From Gammaproteobacteria bacterium (GTDB lineage: Bacteria; Pseudomonadota; Gammaproteobacteria; Steroidobacterales; Woeseiaceae): a stretch of 64,000 bases of DNA. Below the pieces are notes generated by a model, which did no database searches, was not told where the DNA came from, and was given only the letters and a program-made list of their open reading frames with translations. The stretch covers positions 124,001 through 188,000 of the forward strand of contig JAHEFG010000043.1 of the NCBI GenBank assembly GCA_024640305.1. The letters run 5' to 3'. A program made the position numbers and the translations under genes. This document shows positions 46,393 to 54,843 of the stretch, one piece after another (position 1 is the stretch's first letter; each line of letters opens with the position of its first letter).

Positions 46393-49056
46393 ATGACTAT
46401 GCAAGTCGATTACGAATTGTCGGCATGGAGCGAAAGCTTTGACCACGTGCTGCAGAAGCTGGCGGTCGACTCGCTGCGCGGTCTCGACGAGCACGAAGCG
46501 CAACGGCGCCGCAAAACAGTTGGCTCCAATCAGCTCCGCGTTGCAAAGCAGCGGCACTTCGTGTCGATCCTGCTGGATCAATTCAAAAGCATCGTTGTTG
46601 TATTGCTGTTGGCCGCCGGTGCCCTGGCGCTGCTGTTCTCCAATCTTCTGGAAGCCATGGCGATTTTCGCAGTGATCCTGATCAATGCGACGATCGGTTT
46701 TTTTACAGAGTGGCGAGCAATTCGATCAATGGAAGCTTTGCGTCGCTTCGCACGGATTTCCTGTGTACTGCTGCGCGCGGGCCAGGTGCGCAGTGTCGCA
46801 GCCGAAGAACTGGTTCCCGGGGATATCGTATTGCTCGAGGCAGGCGATCTCGTACCGGCTGATCTTCGCGTAATCGAGTCAGCAAAACTGTGCGCGAATG
46901 AGTCTACCTTGACCGGAGAGTCCTTGCCGGTGCGCAAGCATACAGATCCTCTCAGCAAAGATACGGTCATTCTCGATCGTCACAACATGGCATTCAGAGG
47001 TACGGCCATTACCCGCGGTAAAGGACGCGGTGTTGTTGTCGCTACGGGAATGCGGACAGAGTTCGGCAAGATAGTCGAGCAGGTTAGCGAGGCAGAGGAG
47101 CAGCGCACACCGCTCGAGAAACGATTGGACTCGCTCGGTGAGCGTCTCGCGTGGGCCGTGATTGTCATCGGCGTTTTGATCGCCGTCGGCGGCATCCTGG
47201 GTGGTCGGGATGCGATTCTTGCCATCGAAGTAGCGATCGCATTGTCAGTGGCGGCGATTCCCGAAGGCTTGCCGATCGTTGCCACTATTGCACTGGCGCG
47301 TGGCATGTGGCGCATGGCGAAACGCAATGCGTTGATTACGCGGTTATCGGCCGTCGAAACTCTCGGTGCAACGAGTGTGATTCTGACCGATAAGACCGGC
47401 ACGCTGACCGAGAACCGCATGGCGGTAACCACAGTGCTGCTGGCGGATACCGACATCGTGCTTGAAGAAAGAGATGATCCGGATTCGGCAGCGCTGTTAC
47501 GTGGGCTGCTGACGACGGCAGCACTCTGCAACAACGCGACCTTGCAGCGGGATACAGATATGCATGCGGTCGGTGATCCAACCGAAGTCGCTTTGCTCGT
47601 CGCCGCAGCGCAACTTGATATTCATCGCGAGCAACTTGCCGAACAATTACCGGAAGTTCATGAGGATCCGTTTGATCCCGATAGCAAGCGCATGGCGACG
47701 GTGCATAAACGCAACGGTGGCTACCTGGTTGCTGTTAAAGGAGCGCCCGAAGTTATTCTGTCGAGCTGCAGTGCCGTGCACACCAGCGATGGTGTCTTGC
47801 CGATTGAGGACAAAGAGATACAGCGCTGGTTTGGCCGGTTGGAACGACTGTGCGCGCGCGGGTTGCGCACTATTGCGCTTGCCGACAAAACAGTCGACAC
47901 GGTCGAAACGGACCATTATGCGAACCTGGTTTTGCGAGGTATTGTCGGTCTTGAGGATCCGCCTCGAGAGGGAATAGAGAATGCCATAAGGCAGTGTCGC
48001 GATGCTGGCGTATCGGTGGTCATGGTTACCGGGGATCACGCCGAGACGGCCCGAAACATTGCGGCAAGAATCGGCATCATCGATGCGTCATTAGATGCGC
48101 AGCAGTTCCTGGGCGGCGATGCGGTGGACCGACTGTTGGCGGACGGGCGCACTGATGATCTGGTTGCTACGCGTGTTTTCTCGCGCGTTACACCCGAACA
48201 AAAACTCAAGCTAATTAGCCTGTTTCAGCAACGCGGACAGGTCGTCGCGATGACAGGTGACGGAGTCAACGATGCACCTGCTCTGAAAAAAGCAGATATA
48301 GGCATTGCCATGGGCATCCGTGGCACGGCAGTTGCCAAAGAAGCCGCAGACATGGTGCTGCAGGACGATAACTTCGGCACGATCGTTTCGGCTATAGGGC
48401 ATGGCCGGGTAATTTTCGAGAACATTCGTAAATTCGTTATCTACCTGATGTCGTGCAACTCCAGCGAGGTACTTGTTGTCACTCTCGCCACTATTGCGGG
48501 CGCCCCATTACCGCTATTGCCACTGCAAATTCTGTTTTTGAATCTCGTAACGGATGTGTTTCCAGCATTGGCTCTGGGCGTCGGGTCGGGACGAACTTCT
48601 TTAATGGCGAGGAAGCCGCGGCCGGCGAGAGAACGAATACTGATGCGCCGGCATTGGATTGAAATCGGGCTCTACGGCATCGTCATGGCCGTCGTTGTTC
48701 TCGCGGCGATGGCCATTGCCATTCTTTACCTGGGGTTTGACCGCGAAAAAGCCGTGACGGTCGCATTCTGCACGCTGGCGCTTGCCCAGTTGTGGCATGT
48801 ATTCAACATGCGGAGCAATCTTAAACGCTTCTTCAACAACGAGATAACCCGAAATATCTGGATCTGGCTGGCACTCGCACTGTGCCTGGTTTTGGTGCTT
48901 GGCGCGGTGTACACACCGGTGCTGCACGAAGTAATGAAGCTATCTGATCCGGGCGCCGCTGGATGGCTGGTAATCGTAGTCGGCAGCCTGGTGCCGCTGC
49001 TTGCTGCACCTGTCGTGCGGCGGATTGCCACAATTGACGGCGCCCCTGATGTGTAA
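46393..49056 (+). CDS. P-type Ca2+-transporting ATPase (P2A/SERCA-like)
   Basis: 887 aa. N-terminal cation ATPase domain, actuator loop TGES (LTGESLPVRKH), PEGLP in TM4 (AIPEGLPIVATIALARG), phosphorylation site DKTGTLTE with Asp333, nucleotide-binding KGAPEVI, hinge MTGDGVNDAPALKKADIGIA and C-terminal six-helix region. PEGLP with the NDAPALK hinge is typical of P2A calcium or manganese pumps. It likely exports Ca2+ from the cytosol. The gene follows the beta-CASP gene by 51 bp. Na+/K+-type or H+-pumps are less likely, but specificity is not proven. Confidence 0.9.
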   Translation: MTMQVDYELSAWSESFDHVLQKLAVDSLRGLDEHEAQRRRKTVGSNQLRVAKQRHFVSILLDQFKSIVVVLLLAAGALALLFSNLLEAMAIFAVILINATIGFFTEWRAIRSMEALRRFARISCVLLRAGQVRSVAAEELVPGDIVLLEAGDLVPADLRVIESAKLCANESTLTGESLPVRKHTDPLSKDTVILDRHNMAFRGTAITRGKGRGVVVATGMRTEFGKIVEQVSEAEEQRTPLEKRLDSLGERLAWAVIVIGVLIAVGGILGGRDAILAIEVAIALSVAAIPEGLPIVATIALARGMWRMAKRNALITRLSAVETLGATSVILTDKTGTLTENRMAVTTVLLADTDIVLEERDDPDSAALLRGLLTTAALCNNATLQRDTDMHAVGDPTEVALLVAAAQLDIHREQLAEQLPEVHEDPFDPDSKRMATVHKRNGGYLVAVKGAPEVILSSCSAVHTSDGVLPIEDKEIQRWFGRLERLCARGLRTIALADKTVDTVETDHYANLVLRGIVGLEDPPREGIENAIRQCRDAGVSVVMVTGDHAETARNIAARIGIIDASLDAQQFLGGDAVDRLLADGRTDDLVATRVFSRVTPEQKLKLISLFQQRGQVVAMTGDGVNDAPALKKADIGIAMGIRGTAVAKEAADMVLQDDNFGTIVSAIGHGRVIFENIRKFVIYLMSCNSSEVLVVTLATIAGAPLPLLPLQILFLNLVTDVFPALALGVGSGRTSLMARKPRPARERILMRRHWIEIGLYGIVMAVVVLAAMAIAILYLGFDREKAVTVAFCTLALAQLWHVFNMRSNLKRFFNNEITRNIWIWLALALCLVLVLGAVYTPVLHEVMKLSDPGAAGWLVIVVGSLVPLLAAPVVRRIATIDGAPDV

Positions 49057-49114
49057 TTAGATGGCGTGCGCGTTTTGTTAGTCAGGCAGATTCGTAAACA
49101 AGGAGATTGTTTTC

Positions 49115-50293
49115 ATGTCGAACTTAGTACCGCCGCATGGCGCGGACTCCCTACAGCCACTCTTGTTGCCGGCAACCGAAAGGGCCGATGAGGCGCAACG
49201 GGCCGAGCACCTGAAACAGGTTCCGCTATCCAGTCGCGAGGTTTCGGATCTATTCATGCTTGGCATGGGCGCCTACACACCGCTGGCTGGTTTCATGGGT
49301 GAAGCGGACTGGCGCGGTTGCTGCGAACACATGCAGCTTGCCGACGGACTTTTCTGGCCTATCCCGATCACGTTATCCTGCGCGCAGGATCTTGGCGATA
49401 GTATCGGCGCTGGTGAAGATGTGGCGCTGGTCGATGGAGAGACGGGCGAATTGCTCGGCATCCTCACGGTTGAGGAGAAATATTCGATAGATCGCGAATT
49501 CGAATGTTCGCACGTGTTTCGCACAACTGATCCTGCGCATCCCGGCGTCGCCAAAGTGATGAGCCAGGGGCCGGTTAACCTCGGCGGACCCGTGCGCACG
49601 CTGTCGGAAGGCCATTTTCCGGAAACCTATGCGGGGCTGTACCATCGCCCGGCGGACACTCGGGCGATGTTCCAGGACAGGGGCTGGTCAAAAGTAGCCG
49701 CGTTCCAGACGCGCAACCCGATGCACCGCAGCCACGAGTACCTGACAAAGATCGCCATCGAAATCTGCGACGGCGTGATGATCCACCAGGTGCTCGGTGC
49801 GCTCAAACCGGGCGATATTCCGGCCGACGTGCGGGTCAAGGCAATCGATGCACTGGTGAACAATTACTTCGTGGACGGCACCGTATTGCAAGCTGGTTAC
49901 CCCATCGAAATGCGCTATGCCGGTCCCCGCGAGGCCCTGCTGCACGCAGTGTTTCGCCAGAACTTCGGCTGTTCACACCTCGTTGTAGGGCGCGATCATG
50001 CTGGTGTCGGCGACTACTATGGACCGTTCGATGCACACCATATATTCGACACGCTGCCAGAGGGCAGCATGAAGACCGAGCCCCTGAAGATCGATATCAC
50101 CTTCTTCTGCTACAAATGCGGCGGCATGGCGACGGGCAAGACCTGCCCGCATACAGCCGAAGATCGGCTGGCAATTTCAGGTACAGGGCTGCGCCAAATG
50201 CTTGCCAACCACGAGTCCGTCCCGGCCGAATTCAGCCGCGCGGAAGTGATCGATGTACTGCAGGAATATTACGATGGGCTTGGGCGCCAGTAG
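49115..50293 (+). CDS. sat: Sulfate adenylyltransferase (ATP sulfurylase), monomeric type
   Basis: 392 aa. [20 protein letters not shown] contains the QxRNPxHxxH active motif, [20 protein letters not shown] the GRDHAG loop, and [15 protein letters not shown] a zinc-binding segment seen in archaeal and sulfur-bacterial Sat. The fold matches homo-oligomeric Sat rather than CysND. It makes APS from sulfate and ATP, or runs in reverse, forming ATP from APS in sulfur oxidisers. With sqr in the same window, the reverse role is possible, but no apr or sox genes are visible. The upstream AAGGAG fits the ATG at 49115. Confidence 0.95.
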   Translation: MSNLVPPHGADSLQPLLLPATERADEAQRAEHLKQVPLSSREVSDLFMLGMGAYTPLAGFMGEADWRGCCEHMQLADGLFWPIPITLSCAQDLGDSIGAGEDVALVDGETGELLGILTVEEKYSIDREFECSHVFRTTDPAHPGVAKVMSQGPVNLGGPVRTLSEGHFPETYAGLYHRPADTRAMFQDRGWSKVAAFQTRNPMHRSHEYLTKIAIEICDGVMIHQVLGALKPGDIPADVRVKAIDALVNNYFVDGTVLQAGYPIEMRYAGPREALLHAVFRQNFGCSHLVVGRDHAGVGDYYGPFDAHHIFDTLPEGSMKTEPLKIDITFFCYKCGGMATGKTCPHTAEDRLAISGTGLRQMLANHESVPAEFSRAEVIDVLQEYYDGLGRQ

Positions 50294-50562
50294 TTATCCT
50301 GTTTGACAGCATCAGCTGAAAGATTTACAAATTAGAAAAATCGAATATTCTTAAATCTGTCGAAACCTTCAATCGGGGTAATTTGATGTCCAGATGCTCC
50401 GCAAGGAAACGAGATGGTCGGGGTATTACTATCGCGGCGATCATAAGAAGCTCGACGACAAAGATTGGCATTGCTTCACCCTGTCCCAGTACGACCAGCG
50501 ACGCTGGCAACTGGGAAATGGAGAAAGGATCTGTCTATGACATCGTCGACTAAGGGCCGCTA
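50294..50562. other. Gap between sat and the phosphodiesterase gene
   Basis: 269 bp without a recognised gene. Two overlapping short plus-strand frames occur: one listed at 50394-50540 and another from an ATG at 50386 (55 codons). A short antisense frame also crosses. None has a family signature. No strong terminator is visible after sat. Confidence 0.4.
50394..50540 (+). CDS. Possible 48-aa small protein
   Basis: ATG at 50394 opens a 48-codon frame rich in aromatic and charged residues (WSGYYYRGDHKKLDDKDWHC). It ends GNGERICL. The ribosome binding site is weak and a competing ATG in another frame lies 8 nt upstream. The composition is more protein-like than that of the alternatives. It could be a remnant of a larger gene. 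I do not recognise it. Confidence 0.3.
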   Translation: MLRKETRWSGYYYRGDHKKLDDKDWHCFTLSQYDQRRWQLGNGERICL

Positions 50563-51327
50563 TTGCTAATCGCCCAGATCAGCGATACCCATATTCTGGC
50601 CTCGGCATCGGATCTACCGGCAGCACAGCTGCGGGCCGATTGCCTGCGGCGCTGTATCGCGGATATCAACCAGCAACATCCCGACGCCGTAATCTTTACC
50701 GGCGATACGGTGCAGCACGGGCAGCCTGAGGAGTACGCGCGCCTGCGCGAGTTGCTTGCCCCTTTGCAGGCGCCGCTCTACCTGATCCCGGGTAATCGCG
50801 ATAATAACGATGCAATGCGCGCGGCCTTCGATGACAAAACCTACCTGCCTGAGAGTGGCGATTTTCTTCACTACACGATCGAGGACTATCCAGTACGCCT
50901 GGTCGCGCTCGACTCGACGTCATCCGGCGAGCGCAAGGGTGTTTATTGTGCGGAGCGCCAGGCGTGGCTTGATGCAGTGTTGAGCGAACAACCGAGTCGA
51001 CCGACCTTGCTGTTCATCCACCATCCGCCTTTCGATGTCGACGATCATTATATTGGCGGCTATCGACGAGCCGAGGAGGCCACTGCCCTCACCGATATAG
51101 TGAGCCGCCATGCGCAGGTTCAGGCGATGCTCTGTGGTCACGTTCACTGCCCCGGCCAGCAGCATTGGGCTGGCACGCTTGCCAGCCTCATGCCGAGCGT
51201 CGCCGTCGATCTGCGCAAAGGTATCGACGAGACCGAGGCCAGGGAGCAACCGATTTACATGCTGCACCGTTTGTCAGAAAAGACCGGCCTCGTTAGTGAA
51301 GCGAGGATGGCAGAAGCAGCAACATGA
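50563..51327 (+). CDS. Calcineurin-like phosphodiesterase (Icc/CpdA family)
   Basis: 254 aa from a TTG start at 50563 with AAGGG ahead. The metal motifs run in order: AQISDTHIL (DxH), IFTGDTVQHG (GD), PGNRDN (GNxD), FIHHPPFD and GHVHCPG. The second motif reads GDT rather than GDL and the third GNRD rather than GNHD, both tolerated in this family. CpdA-type enzymes cleave cyclic AMP or other phosphodiesters. No adenylate cyclase is visible nearby. The gene converges on the hydrolase at 51335 with a 7 bp gap. Confidence 0.87.
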   Translation: MLIAQISDTHILASASDLPAAQLRADCLRRCIADINQQHPDAVIFTGDTVQHGQPEEYARLRELLAPLQAPLYLIPGNRDNNDAMRAAFDDKTYLPESGDFLHYTIEDYPVRLVALDSTSSGERKGVYCAERQAWLDAVLSEQPSRPTLLFIHHPPFDVDDHYIGGYRRAEEATALTDIVSRHAQVQAMLCGHVHCPGQQHWAGTLASLMPSVAVDLRKGIDETEAREQPIYMLHRLSEKTGLVSEARMAEAAT

Positions 51328-51334
51328 GTTGCGT

Positions 51335-52507
51335 TTAGTTCTGCTCTTTGCGCGCCGCCAGTTTTTTCGCAAGCCAATCTGCCATCTTGGGCATGACAAT
51401 CGAACGGTACTGTCCGAAGCAATGCTGATCGCCACCCATGATCCAGAGGTCGGTTTCCTGGCCGGAATCTGCCAACAGGCGCAGATCCGACATCGGCGCC
51501 AGATTATCCAGATCGCCATTCACGATTAGCGTCGGCTGCGTAACACTGTGGTCGGTCGTCAGCAGGCCCTGCTTGACCAGTGAGAAGCCCTGCATGTACT
51601 CATTTATTCCATCAGTGTCTTCGGGAGGGAAATGAATGGCAGCAGACAAGGCTTCCTGAATCTCCCAGGCGCGATCAGTATTTTTCCAGCCATCGTGAAC
51701 GGCCGCACAAGCGGCAATGACGGCAAACAACCGATCTTCTGTTATTGCATTACGCGCGGCGTAATAGCCAGAAAAGCTGAAGCCGACATGGGCAATGTAA
51801 CGCCCATCTATCAGGGGGTGGTCTTGCATGAAATCGACAACGCGGCTGTGCAGGACGTTTGAATCTGGCTTAGCCGCCCAGGCGGTATTTTCACCGGTAC
51901 CGAGCACGTCGAAGGTTAGTACGGCAAAGCCGCGCTCAACGTACGGCTTAATGTTGTTGTAGACGTCGCCTTTCCATGTGTCGATACCGCCGTTCCACAA
52001 TATCAGCGGCGGTTTCTCGGCGTCGGGCGGCATGTGCAGGTAGCCCTGTATTGTCTGACCATCGTAAGGAATATCGATGATCACCAAACGCGGATCGAAG
52101 TATTCGCCGGCTCGCTTGTAGTACTTGAGGTGTTGACTGTAAGCCTCGGCCTGGCCGGGAAGCGTCTTCGCCGGGAACCTGGCGATGCCGTAGAATTTGG
52201 ATGCGGTCAGAAATGCTTCCCGAGCCGCATCGGCGTCGTCCGCCGCGGCAAATACCTCACCACGATCGGCAAAATACTGTCCGATTTGTGACCACTCATA
52301 CACCCAGGATCCCGGATCTGTACCTTGCATGTGCTTGACACGTCTGTAGGTCGAACGGATGAGATCCGGATTCTTTGTTTGCGCGCTCCATAGTCGCAGC
52401 CGCCTTTCTTCGACAAACTCTTCTTCATTCGCGGTATCGGCAAGTGAGAGGTCTTGCGCCAAAAGACAGAGACCAAAAAGTCCAAAGAGCAGATGTTTTA
52501 AGTGCAT
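51335..52507 (-). CDS. Secreted FrsA-like alpha/beta hydrolase (paralogue)
   Basis: 390 aa from the ATG at 52507. The signal peptide is LKHLLFGLFGLCLLAQDLS. The architecture matches the protein at 20990: a helical N-domain with YGIARFPAKTLPGQAEAYSQ, then an alpha/beta hydrolase with LILWNGGIDTWKGD, a GFSFSG elbow (Ser244), IVNGDLDNLAP (acid) and a C-terminal His. Substrate is unknown, but periplasmic ester or C-C bond cleavage is likely. The upstream 234 bp gap is shared with the divergent redox cluster at 52743. Confidence 0.8.
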   Translation of the reverse strand: MHLKHLLFGLFGLCLLAQDLSLADTANEEEFVEERRLRLWSAQTKNPDLIRSTYRRVKHMQGTDPGSWVYEWSQIGQYFADRGEVFAAADDADAAREAFLTASKFYGIARFPAKTLPGQAEAYSQHLKYYKRAGEYFDPRLVIIDIPYDGQTIQGYLHMPPDAEKPPLILWNGGIDTWKGDVYNNIKPYVERGFAVLTFDVLGTGENTAWAAKPDSNVLHSRVVDFMQDHPLIDGRYIAHVGFSFSGYYAARNAITEDRLFAVIAACAAVHDGWKNTDRAWEIQEALSAAIHFPPEDTDGINEYMQGFSLVKQGLLTTDHSVTQPTLIVNGDLDNLAPMSDLRLLADSGQETDLWIMGGDQHCFGQYRSIVMPKMADWLAKKLAARKEQN

Positions 52508-52742
52508 AGTGAGGTTCCCGCAGGCTGATGGATCGCCTGAATATACTAAGAAAGGCGTCAATGCACACGTTTGCAGCTTTTTCGGGGCGCGGATATACTC
52601 TGGCGACACCTAAGTTTTTGATACCAGCGGTTCTATCTGCGTGCGCAACGCGCAGACAAGCTAGTTGTGCCCTGCCGAGGCGCTCGGTAAGCCCGGCTTC
52701 ATATTCACCGTCCACCTATTGAGCTCCAGGGAGCGACTGACC
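52508..52742. other. Divergent promoter region, hydrolase / redox cluster
   Basis: 235 bp between the divergent starts at 52507 and 52743. AGGGAG just ahead of 52743 is the ribosome binding site of the propeller gene. No clear palindrome, riboswitch or small gene was found. Confidence 0.4.
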
Positions 52743-54131
52743 ATGAATTTAATATCTTCCCAACCCAAATCCGCGGCGTTTGTCGCCCTGATTTTATCGA
52801 CCTGCCTGGTTTTCGGTGCAGCGCATGCGGCAGGACCGAAAAAGGCGACCGCGAAGCAAAAGGCGGCGTGGGAAAATGAATGGACAAGAAAGGTCGGCGT
52901 GGTGCTGGAGTACGATCTGGATTCGAGTGGACCTGATGCATGGGACTCAAAAGAGCACCCATTGGTTTTCATTACAACAGAAGGCCCGGGTTACGGTGGG
53001 TTGCTTAGCGGCGTTACGCTTCCGGGTCTTGCGATCATCGATGCGGACACGCGCGAGGTCGTTGCGAGCCAGAGTTTCGATGTCTTGTCGTGGGGCTGGA
53101 AAAACGTCTTTGAACCACACGGTCTTGGCGTATCGCCCGACGGCAAGTGGATCTATTTGCCAACCGGCGAGGGGTCATTCACGACAACAACGGGTGGGCA
53201 CGCTGGTCGCTTTCTCGTGATTAATGCCAGGACCCTGAAGGTGGATAAAGTCATCCAGTTGGCAGGACAGGCGCATCATGCCAAGTCCTACACGAGCCCC
53301 GAGGGTGAACAGCGCGTCATGTTGTATGGCTGGTCGCAGCCGTTATTCGTGCTTGATCCGGACGATGACAATCGTGCCGTGGGCAGCATCTCGCATCAGG
53401 AACAGGGCAGCGAAGGGTATCTCTATTTCGCCTCGTCTGGCGGCGACAAGATCATTGGTACGGGTCGCTATCGCGATTTCGACATGCGCAAACACCTCAC
53501 CGACAACCCAATATGGATAATCGATCCGCAGAGTTGGCACATCAAGAAGTTCATCAGCGTCCCGGACAGTGCGCCGGTCTGGGTCAACTTCACAAGCGAC
53601 GATAAATACGCCTACATAACCGGTGCGCGCAACAGCATCGTCATGAAGCTGGACCTGGAAGAGGAAGAGGTCGTTACCGAACAACGTGCCGGAGTCGACG
53701 GTCCATATGGCAATCACTTCGGCTGGGACGACCGATATATCTACACCATCGGCAAGGGAGAAGAGTCACATAACCGGGGCAAGGTGCTGGGCATGGTAGA
53801 CACCGCGACAATGGAAGTTCCCGGATCGCGAGCCATGGATCAATTTTATACGGGCTGTGTGCGCGGTGATCATGGCACTCTCCACCCGGATCCCGAGGCC
53901 AACGAGTTGTGGATCAGCTGTAATGCGAGTTTCGAGGTCGTCATTTTTGACCTGGATCTCAGAGAGGTCTCGGCGAGAATCCCGCTGCCAAATGGTGGCA
54001 GTACGCATTCGGGCGCTTTCGTCTTCTATCCCGATGGTTGGAACGCGCCCGGCAAAACCCAGTCTGATATGAACGGCCTGCACGGTGAAGCATTAGAGAT
54101 GAAGAGAAAAATCGTCTCTGGCGAGTTTTAG
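52743..54131 (+). CDS. Periplasmic beta-propeller protein, first gene of a redox cluster
   Basis: 462 aa from the ATG at 52743; signal peptide ending AAHAAGP. The rest is a seven-bladed-type propeller in the YVTN/nitrous-oxide-reductase-like style: EPHGLGVSPDGKWIYLPTGE, QAHHAKSY, WIIDPQSWHIKKFISVPDSA, GNHFGWDDRYIYTIGKGE and RGDHGTLHPDPEANELWISC. Many histidines fall at comparable blade positions, as would suit a metal or heme centre, though no NosZ-specific CuZ motif is recognised. Downstream genes encode a cytochrome c/cupredoxin fusion, a CcdA-like protein, another propeller and SCO. It is probably the catalytic or substrate-binding part of that system; the reaction is unknown. Confidence 0.7.
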   Translation: MNLISSQPKSAAFVALILSTCLVFGAAHAAGPKKATAKQKAAWENEWTRKVGVVLEYDLDSSGPDAWDSKEHPLVFITTEGPGYGGLLSGVTLPGLAIIDADTREVVASQSFDVLSWGWKNVFEPHGLGVSPDGKWIYLPTGEGSFTTTTGGHAGRFLVINARTLKVDKVIQLAGQAHHAKSYTSPEGEQRVMLYGWSQPLFVLDPDDDNRAVGSISHQEQGSEGYLYFASSGGDKIIGTGRYRDFDMRKHLTDNPIWIIDPQSWHIKKFISVPDSAPVWVNFTSDDKYAYITGARNSIVMKLDLEEEEVVTEQRAGVDGPYGNHFGWDDRYIYTIGKGEESHNRGKVLGMVDTATMEVPGSRAMDQFYTGCVRGDHGTLHPDPEANELWISCNASFEVVIFDLDLREVSARIPLPNGGSTHSGAFVFYPDGWNAPGKTQSDMNGLHGEALEMKRKIVSGEF

Positions 54132-54174
54132 TCTTACTGCGCAGTATTGGCCAATTAGCAAATCAGGAGATTCT

Positions 54175-54834
54175 ATGAAGCTTGGCACAGCAACAACGCG
54201 AATTGCGTTGGCTCACCTATTTGTCGCAGCACTCCTGTTGCCGTTTCCAGTGCATGCCGATGATGACAGTCAGCTTGCCGAGGGAGCCCGGGTTTTCAGC
54301 ACGGTTGCCGGAGTAGGCTGCAAAACGTGTCACGGAGAGTACGCGGAAGGTGATGTTGGTGTAGGGCCTTATATTCGCGGTGCCACCGAGGGGGCGATAC
54401 GTGCCGCAATCGATGCTACCGGTGAAATGATCGTCATCAAGAGTGCGATCACAGAAGACGAGATTAAAGCAGTATCAGCCTACGTTGGCAGCCTTGGCAC
54501 TATGCAGGCCGTACGCACGCTGGCAAAGCGCGGTCGCTTCCTGCCCGCAGAGGTCAGTATTCGACCGGGTACCGCTGTGCAACTGATCATCCAGAATTCA
54601 AGCATTCAGCCACACACGTTCAAGAGTGACAATCTGGGTATTGGCGAATTTGTTGTTGCAGGTCGCAGCAGTGGTAGCGTCGAGTGGCGGGCACCGGAAG
54701 CCGAGGCGGAGTTCTCGCTGTATTGCACAGACTGCAAACTCAAGGATCAGTTTTTCACGGTGCGCGTAGCGGCGAGCGCGAAGGAGTTTCGCCCTGTTGT
54801 GTCAGTTAGCAGTGCTACAGATGATGCGATGTAA
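54175..54834 (+). CDS. Cytochrome c fused to a cupredoxin-like domain
   Basis: 219 aa, signal peptide ending VHADDD. Residues 34-110 are a short cytochrome c domain with CKTCH at 49-53 and Met85 as possible axial ligand. Residues ~120-200 form a cupredoxin-like sandwich: VSIRPGTAVQLIIQNSSI, QPHTF with His147, and FSLYCTDCKLKDQFF with Cys184 and Cys187. A type-1 copper site would need Cys-His-Met and CuA would need Cys-x3-Cys-x3-His; neither is complete. The CxxC may instead be a redox dithiol. RBS CAGGAG precedes the ATG. The gene sits 43 bp after the propeller and 9 bp before a CcdA-like gene, so electrons may pass among the three. Confidence 0.75.
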   Translation: MKLGTATTRIALAHLFVAALLLPFPVHADDDSQLAEGARVFSTVAGVGCKTCHGEYAEGDVGVGPYIRGATEGAIRAAIDATGEMIVIKSAITEDEIKAVSAYVGSLGTMQAVRTLAKRGRFLPAEVSIRPGTAVQLIIQNSSIQPHTFKSDNLGIGEFVVAGRSSGSVEWRAPEAEAEFSLYCTDCKLKDQFFTVRVAASAKEFRPVVSVSSATDDAM

Positions 54835-54843
54835 CAAGTTCGG

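Noticed and set aside
50325-50510. 61-codon minus-strand frame behind sat
   Set aside because: It overlaps two plus-strand short frames, has no RBS and no recognisable domain.
52743-54131. Calling the first propeller a nitrous oxide reductase (nosZ)
   Set aside because: NosZ carries CuZ His motifs and a C-terminal CuA domain with CxxxC; neither is present in this chain, and no nosD, nosF, nosY or nosL genes are nearby.
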